NCBI GenBank assembly: GCA_963667435.1
Contig: OY763414.1
Location: 2,108,001 to 2,172,000, forward strand
Source: Marispirochaeta sp963667435
GTDB lineage: Bacteria; Spirochaetota; Spirochaetia; JC444; Marispirochaetaceae
Length of the DNA stretch: 64,000 nucleotides
Reading direction: 5' to 3'
This document shows, in pieces, positions 36,344-45,622 of the stretch. A program made the position numbers and the translations under genes. Numbering within the stretch: position 1 is the first letter of the stretch; each line of letters starts with the position of its first letter. The notes below the pieces were generated by a model, which saw only the letters and a list, made by a program, of their open reading frames with translations, had not been told where the DNA came from and did no database searches.

Positions 36344-37620
36344 GCAATACCCCCGTTTATTAAAACTATACCACTTTCAGCTACATTTGCCGGGGTTACA
36401 TTGGGATAATAGCCGCGGACGCCAAGATAGGTAAGCCAGGTGGGACGGTTTATTTCAAACCGGACTCCAAATCCGCTCATCAGCGCAAGGTAGGTAGCCC
36501 ACTCCTGATTCGGCATGGCATAGGTATTAATTCTGGTATTCAGTTCAAGCTGAAGCCGTGTTCCGGTATCCGCCCGGGTCAGGAAATACCAGCCCAGGTG
36601 TGCACCGGCTTCAGTCTCAACCATTGATTCGGAGAAATCGGGCTTAAAGACCTCGCTGTCATCATACTGAGGTAGAAGATACATACCTGCCGAGGCCCCC
36701 AGAGTCAGGGTCTCTTTGAGCATACGCAGCCGCCATTCCCCCATCAGCCCGAAAGGCCTGAGATAGGAAAAGGTAATGCCCACATCCTGTTTTTTCATTG
36801 GATACAGACGGGGAATTTTAAGGGTAATATCTTCTTCCCCGGTGAAATACTCCACAGTTCTGGTATAGTAGCCGTCCCTCTTCAGATTAATTCTCAGGAG
36901 AGTTTTTACCGGCACCTTCAATTCAATCTTACCGGTCGCCATGCTTCCACCTTCCGAGCCGTTTGAGAGGATAAGCACTGTCTCAGGATCGGGCGGAGAG
37001 AGAAGAGTTACTGTTATGGTACTGGAGACAATCTCCTCCCTGCCTGCTGCAACAACAGCTCCTTTCAGGGAGTCCTCCGCCTCATCATCCAGAGGCAAAA
37101 GCCGCTCCACCAGGACCGCCGCAGTACGGGAAGCAAGTTCGGGTATTCTGTTCACTAATTCTGCGGAATCAACCTGACCCTGCCAGGTTCTGGAAAAACG
37201 GACATCGCTGCGGGCAAGATCGGCTGCATAGAGTACCAACCGGGCATAGACTCCGCCTTCGGGATTTGCCTCAATAACATAGAAACCGGAAACCACGGCA
37301 TCCGCACCCTTAAGCAGGGCATAAGACTCAGCCCCGGTTAAATCATAAGGATCTTCCGGATAGGCCTTGTCTCCGGGGTCAGCGATGCTGCTTCGTCTGC
37401 CCAGCTCATCCTTGAGGTACCCGGCAAAATCATCTCCAAAGGATGAAAACTTATTATCTTCAATTGATTGTGACGCAGAAAGTACTATCATGGATGGAGG
37501 AAGTATCAGCACCTTTCTGCGCAGATTCTCTTCTGCAGCAAGGGACTGAACACCACCCAGAGCAAAAAGGGTAAAAAAAAGTGTGAACAGCAGAGTATTC
37601 CACTGCGCGGACAATTTCAT
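36331..37620 (-). CDS. Outer-membrane protein with alpha/beta and PEGA-like domains (barrelA)
   Basis: 429 residues. Signal peptide to about residue 29 (GGVQSLAAEE). Residues of about 33-175 look like the TolB/CsgG-type N-domain (RRKVLILPPSMIVL, FAGYLKDELGRRS, LLKGADAVVSGFYVI, LASRTAAVLVERLL). About 198-275 is PEGA-like (TVTLLSPPDPETVLILSNG, LRINLKRDGYYTRTVEYF). The C-terminal 150 residues have barrel-type amphipathic strands (GITFSYLRPFGLMGEWRLRM, YLALMSGFGVRFEI) and end INGGIAWKN. First gene of the five-gene operon. A perfect TATAAT lies seven bases before the ATG, predicting a leaderless mRNA. Confidence 0.72.
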   Translation of the reverse strand: MKLSAQWNTLLFTLFFTLFALGGVQSLAAEENLRRKVLILPPSMIVLSASQSIEDNKFSSFGDDFAGYLKDELGRRSSIADPGDKAYPEDPYDLTGAESYALLKGADAVVSGFYVIEANPEGGVYARLVLYAADLARSDVRFSRTWQGQVDSAELVNRIPELASRTAAVLVERLLPLDDEAEDSLKGAVVAAGREEIVSSTITVTLLSPPDPETVLILSNGSEGGSMATGKIELKVPVKTLLRINLKRDGYYTRTVEYFTGEEDITLKIPRLYPMKKQDVGITFSYLRPFGLMGEWRLRMLKETLTLGASAGMYLLPQYDDSEVFKPDFSESMVETEAGAHLGWYFLTRADTGTRLQLELNTRINTYAMPNQEWATYLALMSGFGVRFEINRPTWLTYLGVRGYYPNVTPANVAESGIVLINGGIAWKN

Positions 37621-37627
37621 ATCTCTT

Positions 37628-37633
37628 ATTATA
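37628..37633 (-). promoter_or_regulatory. -10 box of the five-gene envelope operon
   Basis: Minus-strand TATAAT ending seven bases before the ATG at 37620. No -35 hexamer better than two of six matches lies 16-18 bases upstream, so an activator may be needed. Confidence 0.4.
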
Positions 37634-37693
37634 ATCGGAGATAGAGAAATAAAGTAACACCCCTAATCCTGCATAAAATGAAGGAAAAGGTTG

Positions 37694-37722
37694 TTGAATT
37701 AGGCTGATATGGCCGCTATACT
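37694..37722 (+). promoter_or_regulatory. Promoter of the CNNM/CorC gene
   Basis: TTGAAT (37694-37699), 17 bases, TATACT (37717-37722). The leader to the ATG at 37798 would be about 69 bases. Confidence 0.5.
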
Positions 37723-37797
37723 TGGAATAATCATGGATGATGACCCCTACCCTCCGTCGCATACTCTGTTTAAATTAGAACCGATAACGGAATTCTC

Positions 37798-39081
37798 ATG
37801 TTGGTAAGCATACTCTCCCTTTCAGGGCTTATTCTGCTCTCAGGTTTTTTCTCAGCCACCGAAACTGCCTATACCAGTCTTTCCATGCTGCAGATCCAGC
37901 ATCTGGTGGAAAATCACGGCAAGAAGGGCCGGTATGTCAAAGAACTCTCCAGCAAGCCGGACATCCTGCTCACCACTATTCTCATAGGCAATAACCTGGT
38001 GAATATAGGAGCCTCAGCGCTGGCTTCCCAGCTTACGATTGAGGTTTTCGGCAGTCAGATGCTGGGAGTTATGACAGGTATTCTTACCCTCGTAATTCTG
38101 ATATTCTCGGAAGTCACCCCCAAGCGGATCGCAATAATTCACAACGAGACCATAGCTCTCCACACAGGGGGAATGGTAAAATTTTTCTCATTCATCCTGG
38201 CACCCATTATCTGGCTTATCAGTCTTATCAGTTCCTTCATTACCCGCTTTTTCTCTTCCGAGAGACGGGAGGATGTCTCCATGGAGGGCATTCTTCATAT
38301 TGTTAATGTTGCAGGTAATCTCGGAGTGGTGCAGCAGTATGAACAGGAGATGATAAAGAGTATCTTCCGCCTGGATGATGTCCCTGCCCGGGCAATCATG
38401 ACCCACCGGACCGAGGTCTTCAGCCTGGATAAAACCATGCCCCTGACCGAGGCTTTTCCGCTGATGATCGAAGAGGGTTTTTCCAGGATTCCCGTCTGGG
38501 AGAAAGACCCGGAAAAAATTGTCGGGGTAGTCCTTTTCAAGGATGTCGCCAGGGAAGTGACCCGGGCACGCGGAGATATGCAGCTGCAGAATATTATGCT
38601 GGACCCCCTGTTTATTCCGACAAACAAGAAGATTTCCGACCTCTACGACCGCTTTAAGCAGGAAAAACTCAATATGGCCATTGTCATGGATGAATATGGC
38701 GGCCTTGCCGGGATAGTCTCCCAGGAGGATATTATTGAGGAACTTTTCGGTGAGCTCTATGATGAAAATGAAGAGAAGGGCCGGGAGCGTATTCAGCACA
38801 TAAAGGGCAAGCGCTATCGCATAAAGGGAGACACCTCCCTGAAACAGATTGAAGATTCCCTGGGAATCGACCTTCCCCACGGAAAATACGTACAGACAAT
38901 TTCCGGCTATATTGCCGAACTGCTTGACCGGCTTCCCCAGCGGAACGAAACAGTGGAAACCGACTGGGGAGAACTGACTATAGAGGGAATAGTCCGCAAC
39001 CGCATAACTTCACTGCTCCTCACCCTGAAGAGGCGCCCCCCCGCCGCTGTACACACAGAAGAAAAGCCTCCGGAAAAATAG
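37798..39081 (+). CDS. CNNM/CorC-family (hemolysin-related) membrane protein
   Basis: 427 residues. In order: a CNNM (DUF21) transmembrane domain (about 1-180, with the motif FSATETAYTSLS at 18-29 and LIFSEVTPKRIA near 101-112), a pair of CBS domains (about 195-325: VPARAIMTHRTEVFSLD, SRIPVWEKDPEKIVGVVLFKD, MDEYGGLAGIVSQEDIIEE), and a CorC/HlyC C-terminal domain (about 340-415, RYRIKGDTSLKQIEDSLG). These proteins are inner-membrane divalent-cation (Mg, Co) transport or resistance proteins regulated by nucleotide binding at the CBS pair; the hemolysin name is historical. The stop codon directly abuts the next ATG. Confidence 0.9.
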   Translation: MLVSILSLSGLILLSGFFSATETAYTSLSMLQIQHLVENHGKKGRYVKELSSKPDILLTTILIGNNLVNIGASALASQLTIEVFGSQMLGVMTGILTLVILIFSEVTPKRIAIIHNETIALHTGGMVKFFSFILAPIIWLISLISSFITRFFSSERREDVSMEGILHIVNVAGNLGVVQQYEQEMIKSIFRLDDVPARAIMTHRTEVFSLDKTMPLTEAFPLMIEEGFSRIPVWEKDPEKIVGVVLFKDVAREVTRARGDMQLQNIMLDPLFIPTNKKISDLYDRFKQEKLNMAIVMDEYGGLAGIVSQEDIIEELFGELYDENEEKGRERIQHIKGKRYRIKGDTSLKQIEDSLGIDLPHGKYVQTISGYIAELLDRLPQRNETVETDWGELTIEGIVRNRITSLLLTLKRRPPAAVHTEEKPPEK

Positions 39082-40014
39082 ATGAAAAGCGATATACAGG
39101 CCATGAGCGGCAAAGACTGGATACTCCTGATCCTACTCTCCCTTGTCTGGGGAAGTTCATTCCTGTTTATCGAGATATCCCTTACCGCCCTGCAGCCCTT
39201 CACCATAGTTGCCCTGCGCCTGATTATTGCCGCCGCAGCACTTCAGCTGTATATCCGAATACGGGGAATCAGGCTGCCCCTGACGGCACAAACCATTCCG
39301 GCGTTTATAATCATGGGGTTTCTCAATAATGTTGTGCCCTTCAGCTTTATTGTATCCGGACAGCAGTATATCACCGGCAGTCTCGCCTCTATTCTGAATG
39401 CCTCAACACCCTTCTTCACTATCCTGGTCGCCCATTTTTTTACCGGGGATGAGAAAATAAAACTGCACAAACTTATCGGACTCACCCTGGGTTTCGCAGG
39501 AGTATTCAGCCTCTTCGGAATTGCCGGATCCGCGGATGGATCACACACAATCAGAGGTATGATCTTTATTTTGGCTGCGGACAGCTCCTATGCGTGTGCG
39601 GTGGTTTACGGCAGGCGCTTCAAACGAATGGGGTTGGAACCAACTGCAACGGCGACGGGGCAGCTCTCAAGCTCTGCACTGCTCATGCTTCCCATTGCAC
39701 TGACAGTAGACCATCCATGGAATATCAGTCCTCCGGCAGCGGATGTATGGATTGCCGTAGCCGGACTTGCTCTACTCTCCACCGCCCTGGCATATGTTCT
39801 CTATTTCCGGATTCTCTCATCAAACGGTGCAACAAGCGTTCAACTGGTAACCTTCCTGGTTCCGGTCAGTGCTGTCATTCTGGGAGCTTTAATTCTTGGA
39901 GAAGCGGTGGAACTCCGCCACTTTACCGGTATGGTTCTCATAGGATTGGGACTCTCTGCCGTGGACGGACGCATTTACCGAAAAAGAAAAAAACTTAAAG
40001 ATTCGAAAGCCTGA
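39082..40014 (+). CDS. EamA/DMT-family drug/metabolite transporter
   Basis: 310 residues with ten predicted membrane segments arranged as two EamA repeats. The first starts with DWILLILLSLVWGSSFLFIE, the second around GMIFILAADSSYACAVVYGR. PSAF-like and late GATSVQLVTFLVPVSAVILG segments are typical of the family; a short basic tail (YRKRKKLKDS) is cytoplasmic. Substrate not predictable. ATG immediately follows the TAG of the CorC-type gene, so the two are co-transcribed. The 3' end overlaps the convergent M29 peptidase gene by 20 bp. Confidence 0.88.
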   Translation: MKSDIQAMSGKDWILLILLSLVWGSSFLFIEISLTALQPFTIVALRLIIAAAALQLYIRIRGIRLPLTAQTIPAFIIMGFLNNVVPFSFIVSGQQYITGSLASILNASTPFFTILVAHFFTGDEKIKLHKLIGLTLGFAGVFSLFGIAGSADGSHTIRGMIFILAADSSYACAVVYGRRFKRMGLEPTATATGQLSSSALLMLPIALTVDHPWNISPPAADVWIAVAGLALLSTALAYVLYFRILSSNGATSVQLVTFLVPVSAVILGALILGEAVELRHFTGMVLIGLGLSAVDGRIYRKRKKLKDSKA

Positions 40015-41113
40015 GTTCACCTTTCTTCATAAGAGTTTTCTCACCGCCCCCGGGCATATAGAAGGTAATATCCGGTTCAACCACCAGCCCGTCGCAGTGA
40101 ATCAGGGCAGGGGCATCATCATCGTAGTTGGCTCCCACAGCAATGTGGCATGTGCGGTAGGCTTTCTCATCTTCCAGCATATTCCCCCGTACTGCTGCGG
40201 ATGGATTGAGGCCTATTCCAAGCTCACCGATATTGCGGGCATTGTGGCGGTAAACCTCTCCCATACCGGCAGGCAGAGTTCCCTCCGAAGCCATTGCCAT
40301 GGCCCGGGATTCTCCCGCTGCAATGGTTTCCTCCAGCTGACGGGCTTCGCTCCCGCCGTTTATATCGGTTATAAATCCCCCTTCAGCCCGCACAAGTATG
40401 GAGCGTTCGATCAGAATATCCCCGCTGTTCAGGGAAATGGATCCCCGGAATGCAATGGTGCCGGCACTGCTGTTGAGGGCGGGAGAAATAAAGGTTTCCC
40501 CAGCGGGCAGATTGCCGCCGCTGCCGGGCAGGGTAAAATCGCCATCGTCGGGATCTCCGAGCCGCCCTTCCAGACCTATATACAGATCCGTTCCTGCCGC
40601 ACATTGAACCCGGGCTCCCACAGCTTCGTCCATTAGCTCCTTAACCGCCAGACATTCATCCTTCAGCCTTCTATAATCAATACTAACAGTGCGTCGGAAC
40701 ATGTCCCGGGTTATTCCGGGAGACCAGAAAGCCCGCATACTCTTCTCACCAGAGAGCAGATAATCAAAGATACCGTCGAACTCCCGGTCTCCCGATCTAT
40801 AGGGAGTCTTCAACCCCTGAGGATCCTTCCCAAGTTTATCCTTACTCAGTGAGATAAATACCTCCGGCCTGGAATGGAGAGCGGCCAGCACCGCAGGATC
40901 GGCAAAGTCTATCTGGCTTTTTACCGGCTGAACCATCATAACCGGCTCTGCCTTCAAAGCAGCCGCAGCGGCATACAGAGCCCGGGATATCGCCAGAACA
41001 TCCTCTTCGGGATTGGTAACAATGAGCAGCCTCTCTCCGGGCTGTATTCCAAGAACAGTGCTGCAGGCGGTTTCTGCGGATGACATAAGGGTGGGGTCGA
41101 GGGTTGAATCCAT
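39995..41113 (-). CDS. M29-like aminopeptidase (COG2309)
   Basis: 372 residues, cytosolic metallopeptidase of the AmpS/aminopeptidase T group in its shorter form. Candidate metal ligands and motifs are in place: NLPAGETF (Glu near 221), NIGELGIGLNPSA (Glu near 303), CHIAVGANY (His near 333) and the HCDGLV segment (His and Asp near 350). The N-terminal part binds substrate (YRSGDREFDGIFDYLLSGEK). Specificity cannot be told from sequence. The ATG at 41113 has its own promoter six bases upstream, back to back with the leuS promoter. Confidence 0.8.
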   Translation of the reverse strand: MDSTLDPTLMSSAETACSTVLGIQPGERLLIVTNPEEDVLAISRALYAAAAALKAEPVMMVQPVKSQIDFADPAVLAALHSRPEVFISLSKDKLGKDPQGLKTPYRSGDREFDGIFDYLLSGEKSMRAFWSPGITRDMFRRTVSIDYRRLKDECLAVKELMDEAVGARVQCAAGTDLYIGLEGRLGDPDDGDFTLPGSGGNLPAGETFISPALNSSAGTIAFRGSISLNSGDILIERSILVRAEGGFITDINGGSEARQLEETIAAGESRAMAMASEGTLPAGMGEVYRHNARNIGELGIGLNPSAAVRGNMLEDEKAYRTCHIAVGANYDDDAPALIHCDGLVVEPDITFYMPGGGEKTLMKKGELRLSNL

Positions 41114-41119
41114 GGAAAA

Positions 41120-41149
41120 ACAGTAATCTCCCTACCCCCCTGCGGTCAA
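41120..41149 (-). promoter_or_regulatory. Promoter of the M29 peptidase gene
   Basis: On the minus strand TTGACC (41144-41149), 18 bases, TACTGT (41120-41125), then six bases to the ATG. Predicted leaderless. Confidence 0.45.
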
Positions 41150-41157
41150 GTACGACA

Positions 41158-41187
41158 TTGACGTACCTTCATTGCAACGAGTATCAT
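41158..41187 (+). promoter_or_regulatory. leuS promoter, leaderless
   Basis: TTGACG (41158-41163), 18 bases, TATCAT (41182-41187), then seven bases to the ATG at 41195. The alternative ATG at 41186 lies inside the -10 box and cannot be transcribed from this promoter. No Shine-Dalgarno and no T-box leader. Confidence 0.55.
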
Positions 41188-41194
41188 GCCGGAC

Positions 41195-43705
41195 ATGAGC
41201 AAATATCCATACGCAGAGATTGAGCAGAAATGGCAGAACTACTGGGAAGAAAATTCCAGTTTCAGGGTTACCGAAGACCCATCCATTCCCAAGGAAAAAC
41301 GACGGTATATCCTGGATATGTTTCCCTATCCTTCAGGATCGGGCCTCCATGTAGGTCATCCGGAGGGCTATACCGCAACGGATATCTACTGCCGATTCCT
41401 CAGAATGCGGGGCTATAACGTTCTCCACCCGATGGGATTCGACTCCTTCGGACTTCCTGCGGAGAACTACGCAATAAAAACCGGTACCCATCCCAAGGTT
41501 ACCACGGAAAACAATATCAACCATTTCCGGACCCAGATTAAATCCCTGGGATTCAGCTACGACTGGGACAGAGAGCTCTCCACCCATACCGAGGAGTACT
41601 ACCGCTGGACCCAGTGGATTTTCCTCAAGCTTTTTGAAAAAGGCCTGGCTTACGAGGCGGAAACACCCATCAACTGGTGCTCCTCCTGTCTTACCGGCCT
41701 TGCCAACGAAGAGGTAAAAGACGGAAAATGCGAACGTTGCGGTCAGATTGTGGAACGGCGCAATATTCGTCAGTGGATTCTGAAGATCACTTCCTATGCA
41801 GACCGGCTGTTAGAAGATCTGGAAACCCTGGACTGGTCCGAGTCCATCAAAAGCATGCAGCGCAACTGGATTGGTCGCTCTGAAGGTGCTAATGTACATT
41901 TCCAGATTGACGGTCACGGAGAGTCCCTGGAGGTCTACACCACCCGGCCCGACACACTCTTCGGCGCAACCTACATGGTCATGGCTCCGGAACACCCCTA
42001 TGTGCAGAAGATCACCACCGATGCCCGGCGGGCGGAGGTTGAAAGCTACCTGGAACAGGCACGGCTTAAATCCGATCTGGAGAGAACCGATCTCGCCAAA
42101 GATAAAACCGGAGTTTTCACCGGAGCATATGCAATAAACCCCGTTAACGGGAAAAAAATCCCGGTGTGGATTTCCGACTATATTCTCATCAGCTACGGTA
42201 CCGGCGCCATTATGGCGGTACCTGCCCACGACCAGCGGGACTGGGAATTTGCACAGATGTTCAATCTCCCCATTATCGAAGTACTCCAGGGGGGCGATAT
42301 TAAAACAGAAGCCTTCACAGGTGACGGCCCCCACATAAACTCCGGTTTCCTGGACGGGATGGGCAAGGAAGAGGCAATTTCCGCCATGATCGCCTGGTTG
42401 GAAGAAAAAAAACTTGGCCAGAAAGCGGTGAACTACAAGCTCAGAGACTGGGTGTTCAGCCGTCAGCGCTACTGGGGAGAACCAATCCCCCTGGTGCACT
42501 GTCCGAAATGCGGCATAGTTCCCATCCCCGAGGATCAGCTGCCCCTTAAACTGCCGGAGGTGGAATCCTACGAACCGTCAGGCACAGGTGAATCACCTCT
42601 TGCCAAGATTGAAGAGTGGGTACATACCGACTGTCCCGAATGCGGCGGTCCGGGAAAACGGGAAACCAACACCATGCCCCAATGGGCAGGATCCTGCTGG
42701 TATTTCCTGCGCTATCTTGATCCCCATAATTCCGAATGCCTAACTGACAAGGAAAAAATTGATTACTGGATGCCCGTTGATCTCTACGTAGGAGGAGCAG
42801 AGCACGCAGTGCTTCACCTGCTTTACGCTCGTTTCTGGCATAAGGTGCTCTTCGACATCGGTGTTCTGGAACAGCCGGAACCCTTTCAGCGGCTGATTAA
42901 CCAGGGAATGATCACCTCCTTTGCCTATCAGCGTCCGGATAAAACCCTGGTCCCCACGGATGAAGTGGAAGAGACCGGTCCTGACAGCTTTATTGAAAAA
43001 GCCAGCGGTATCGAACTTACCCAGGTCATCGCCAAGATGTCTAAATCACTCAAGAATGTCATCAATCCCGATGACATCATCCGGGATTTCGGTGCCGATT
43101 CCATGCGGGTTTATGAAATGTTCATGGGTCCCCTGCAGGTCTCCAAGCCCTGGTCAACCTCGGGAATCAGCGGTGTTCACCGATTCCTGGATCGGGTCTG
43201 GCGTCTTTTTGACAAGCCCCAGGTAGATGAAACTCCTAAAGAGGAACTGATAAGGGTACTTCACAAAACCATAAAGAAGGTCACCCTGGATACCGACGGC
43301 CTCGAGTTCAATACTGCCATTTCGCAGATGATGATCTTTGTGAATGAAATGTTCAAAGAAGAGACCCTCAACCGGCAGCTGATTGAACCCTTTGTTCTGC
43401 TGCTTACCCCCTATGCTCCCCACCTAAGTGAAGAACTCTGGGAAATGTTAGGGAACAAACCACTTGCCGGAGCACAGGCCTGGCCGGACTACAATGAAGA
43501 GTTGACAAAAGACGATGAGATACAGATGGTCTTCCAGGTAAACGGAAAGGTTCGGGCAAAAGAGATGGTTGCTGCAGACATCAGTGTTGAAGCCATGAAA
43601 GAGATGGCTCTGGACCACCCGAGAATAAAGGAACTCATAGAAGGCAAACAGATCCGCAAGATTATTCCGGTACCGGGTAAGCTTGTTAATATTGTAGCTA
43701 ATTAA
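41195..43705 (+). CDS. leuS: Leucyl-tRNA synthetase
   Basis: 836 residues, class I synthetase charging tRNA-Leu in the cytosol. HIGH motif as HVGH in SGSGLHVGHPEGYTATD (about 48-64). Zinc-type Cys pairs CSSC/CERC near 160-180 and CPKC/CPEC in the later region. CP1 editing domain about 225-410 with YTTRPDTLFGATYMVMAPEH. Class-I core TMPQWAGSCWYFLRYLDP and LYVGGAEHAVLHLLYARFW. KMSKS near 614-618. Anticodon-binding domain to about 750 and a C-terminal tRNA-binding piece (QVNGKVRAKE). Normal bacterial length. The start at 41195 is taken from promoter placement; 41186 would add three residues. Confidence 0.97.
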   Translation: MSKYPYAEIEQKWQNYWEENSSFRVTEDPSIPKEKRRYILDMFPYPSGSGLHVGHPEGYTATDIYCRFLRMRGYNVLHPMGFDSFGLPAENYAIKTGTHPKVTTENNINHFRTQIKSLGFSYDWDRELSTHTEEYYRWTQWIFLKLFEKGLAYEAETPINWCSSCLTGLANEEVKDGKCERCGQIVERRNIRQWILKITSYADRLLEDLETLDWSESIKSMQRNWIGRSEGANVHFQIDGHGESLEVYTTRPDTLFGATYMVMAPEHPYVQKITTDARRAEVESYLEQARLKSDLERTDLAKDKTGVFTGAYAINPVNGKKIPVWISDYILISYGTGAIMAVPAHDQRDWEFAQMFNLPIIEVLQGGDIKTEAFTGDGPHINSGFLDGMGKEEAISAMIAWLEEKKLGQKAVNYKLRDWVFSRQRYWGEPIPLVHCPKCGIVPIPEDQLPLKLPEVESYEPSGTGESPLAKIEEWVHTDCPECGGPGKRETNTMPQWAGSCWYFLRYLDPHNSECLTDKEKIDYWMPVDLYVGGAEHAVLHLLYARFWHKVLFDIGVLEQPEPFQRLINQGMITSFAYQRPDKTLVPTDEVEETGPDSFIEKASGIELTQVIAKMSKSLKNVINPDDIIRDFGADSMRVYEMFMGPLQVSKPWSTSGISGVHRFLDRVWRLFDKPQVDETPKEELIRVLHKTIKKVTLDTDGLEFNTAISQMMIFVNEMFKEETLNRQLIEPFVLLLTPYAPHLSEELWEMLGNKPLAGAQAWPDYNEELTKDDEIQMVFQVNGKVRAKEMVAADISVEAMKEMALDHPRIKELIEGKQIRKIIPVPGKLVNIVAN

Positions 43706-43742
43706 GACATATAGAGTACTTGAAGCAAGGAGGAGTGTAATA

Positions 43743-44855
43743 GTGGCAAACTACCGCCTGGAGGCCCTCAGAAGCTGGATGCAGCAGGAAGGGGTCGAAC
43801 TGATTGTCATAGAAGACTGCGAGGAGCGCCGCAACTCCTCCCTGCGATACTTGAGCGGACATCCGTCGGATGCACTCTTTTTCCTGCACGTTTCCGGCGC
43901 GTCCCTGCTGGTGGCATGGGATCTTCCCCTGGCGGAAATTCATGCCACTGCGGATGCCCTGGTTTCCTACAGCGAGTTCCAGCGCAGCCCCATTCAGGCT
44001 ATCGCCGGGGTTGCCCGCCGATACGGCCTCTCCAAAGGTGCACGGATTGAACTGCCTGCGGCCATTCCCATGCCGATGTTCGAAGATCTCAAGCACGAAG
44101 CACCGGAATTTACCTTCCTCTGCCGTGAAGACGGCATAGAAGCACAACTCTGGGAACTGCGCAGCATCAAGGATGCGGAAGAGCTTGATATCTACCGGGA
44201 AGCATCCCGGATAACCAACAACATAATTGACGAACTCGTGGAAGGTTTTAAAAAAGGCTCCTTTGAAACCGAAATAGATGCCGCCCTTTTTATTGAAGCC
44301 GCTGCCCGCAGGGCCGGTACCGAAGGTACCAGTTTCGATACCATCGTTGCCAACCCGGAACGGAGCTTCGGACTTCATGCCTTCCCCAATTTCTCAGGCG
44401 CCCTGCTCAACCTTCCGGGCCCGACAATTATCGACTTCGGCGTCCGCCTTAAAGGCTATGCAAGCGATGTCACATTAACTCTGCTGAAAGGACCCCTAAG
44501 CCCGGAACAGGAGAGGGTTGCCGCACTCATAGAAGAGGGCTATGCCGCCGCTGAAGCCGCGCTGGGACCTGAGCTCACCTCGTCTTCGGTTGCACGTCGG
44601 GTGGACGAGGTTTTTGCCCGTGAAGGATTTACCATGCCCCACAGCCTGGGCCACGGGATAGGACTGGATGTGCATGAACGCCCCTTTCTCCGTGACAGAA
44701 AGGAGCATGAGATGATCCTGAAGCCCGGGATGGTTCTCACCCTGGAACCGGGACTTTACGATCCCGACCTGGGTGGAGTCCGCAAGGAAAACGACTACCT
44801 AATTACTGAGAAAGGTGCCGAAAAGCTGACAAATTCGGCAATTTTCAGAATCTGA
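43743..44855 (+). CDS. M24-family Xaa-Pro peptidase
   Basis: 370 residues, pita-bread metallopeptidase cleaving X-Pro peptide bonds. N-terminal creatinase-like domain (1-145), then the catalytic domain. The metal-binding set is complete: Asp in TIIDFGVRLKGYASDVT (two Asp, about 229 and 240), His in MPHSLGHGIGLDVHE (about 300), Glu in LTLEPGLYDP (about 335), and Glu in VRKENDYLITE (about 352). GTG start with AAGGAGG nine bases upstream. It follows leuS by 37 bp and is probably in the same transcript. Confidence 0.92.
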   Translation: MANYRLEALRSWMQQEGVELIVIEDCEERRNSSLRYLSGHPSDALFFLHVSGASLLVAWDLPLAEIHATADALVSYSEFQRSPIQAIAGVARRYGLSKGARIELPAAIPMPMFEDLKHEAPEFTFLCREDGIEAQLWELRSIKDAEELDIYREASRITNNIIDELVEGFKKGSFETEIDAALFIEAAARRAGTEGTSFDTIVANPERSFGLHAFPNFSGALLNLPGPTIIDFGVRLKGYASDVTLTLLKGPLSPEQERVAALIEEGYAAAEAALGPELTSSSVARRVDEVFAREGFTMPHSLGHGIGLDVHERPFLRDRKEHEMILKPGMVLTLEPGLYDPDLGGVRKENDYLITEKGAEKLTNSAIFRI

Positions 44856-44857
44856 TT

Positions 44858-45601
44858 CTACCAGCAGCCTGAAGAAAAGAACCAGGCTGGATCGGAATAT
44901 GCGGTCCAGCCCTTGCTGTCACAGCAGACAGCAAGGGTATACTCCCCGTTAAAATAGAGGGTTCGTCCCTGCCGGAATCTTCCCCACACACCATCAGAAA
45001 CAAGCTCTCCCAGAGGTTCTACAGGCAGCCAGGATCCTCCCGGAAGTGACCCTGCAGGCAGTGTGTATTCCGGCAGCAGCACAATATCACGGCTTACCAG
45101 GTTTCCCAGCATTAATGCGGCAAGCAGGCGCTGACGATCCAGCCTTCCGGGATTCCCTGCTGATATCTCCATAGTTTTTTCCAACAGCACAGGGTAGTTC
45201 ACCTGTTCAGGACTACCACCGGCGGCTTGAAGATCCAGCAGAAGTTCGCTACAAAAGCCGCGGGTAAAGGACAGGTAAGCCTCTTCATCACCATCCCAGG
45301 GCAATACAGCACCGGCACAGGGGATTTCACTGCCGTAGTGTGCAAGAATAATAAAGAAACTGCTGCGCTCAACGGTTATACACACTTCCGTCCCAGGCAC
45401 ACACTCAACATCATAGCTACGGTCCTCTGCATCAACCGCCTTAAGCAAAACGGAAGAGGCACCAAACACTTCATACGCCTCCGGAAGATCCGGGACATGC
45501 AGGCTGATCCGGGTAGAGGGAAGCAGAAAACCACAGCATCCGCAGCTGAAGAAAACAATTGTCAGGAGAAAAAGGAGACGAACAGATCTGAGACAGAACA
45601 T
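44858..45601 (-). CDS. Hypothetical lipoprotein
   Basis: 247 residues. N-terminus MFCLRSVRLLFLLTIVFFSC gives a lipobox at FFSC, with further Cys following (GCCGF), so the acylated Cys is not certain. The body is Leu/Glu-rich with paired Cys residues (VECVPGTEVCI, CCDSKG) that could form disulphides outside the cytoplasm. I recognise no family. It follows the DUF4416 gene by 21 bp on the same strand, so probably an operon. Its stop is two bases from that of the convergent M24 gene. Confidence 0.65.
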   Translation of the reverse strand: MFCLRSVRLLFLLTIVFFSCGCCGFLLPSTRISLHVPDLPEAYEVFGASSVLLKAVDAEDRSYDVECVPGTEVCITVERSSFFIILAHYGSEIPCAGAVLPWDGDEEAYLSFTRGFCSELLLDLQAAGGSPEQVNYPVLLEKTMEISAGNPGRLDRQRLLAALMLGNLVSRDIVLLPEYTLPAGSLPGGSWLPVEPLGELVSDGVWGRFRQGRTLYFNGEYTLAVCCDSKGWTAYSDPAWFFSSGCW

Positions 45602-45622
45602 ATAGAGTGAAACCGGGAAATG

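Noticed and set aside
41060..41194. T-box or other riboswitch upstream of leuS
   Set aside because: The promoter leaves no leader in which such an element could lie.
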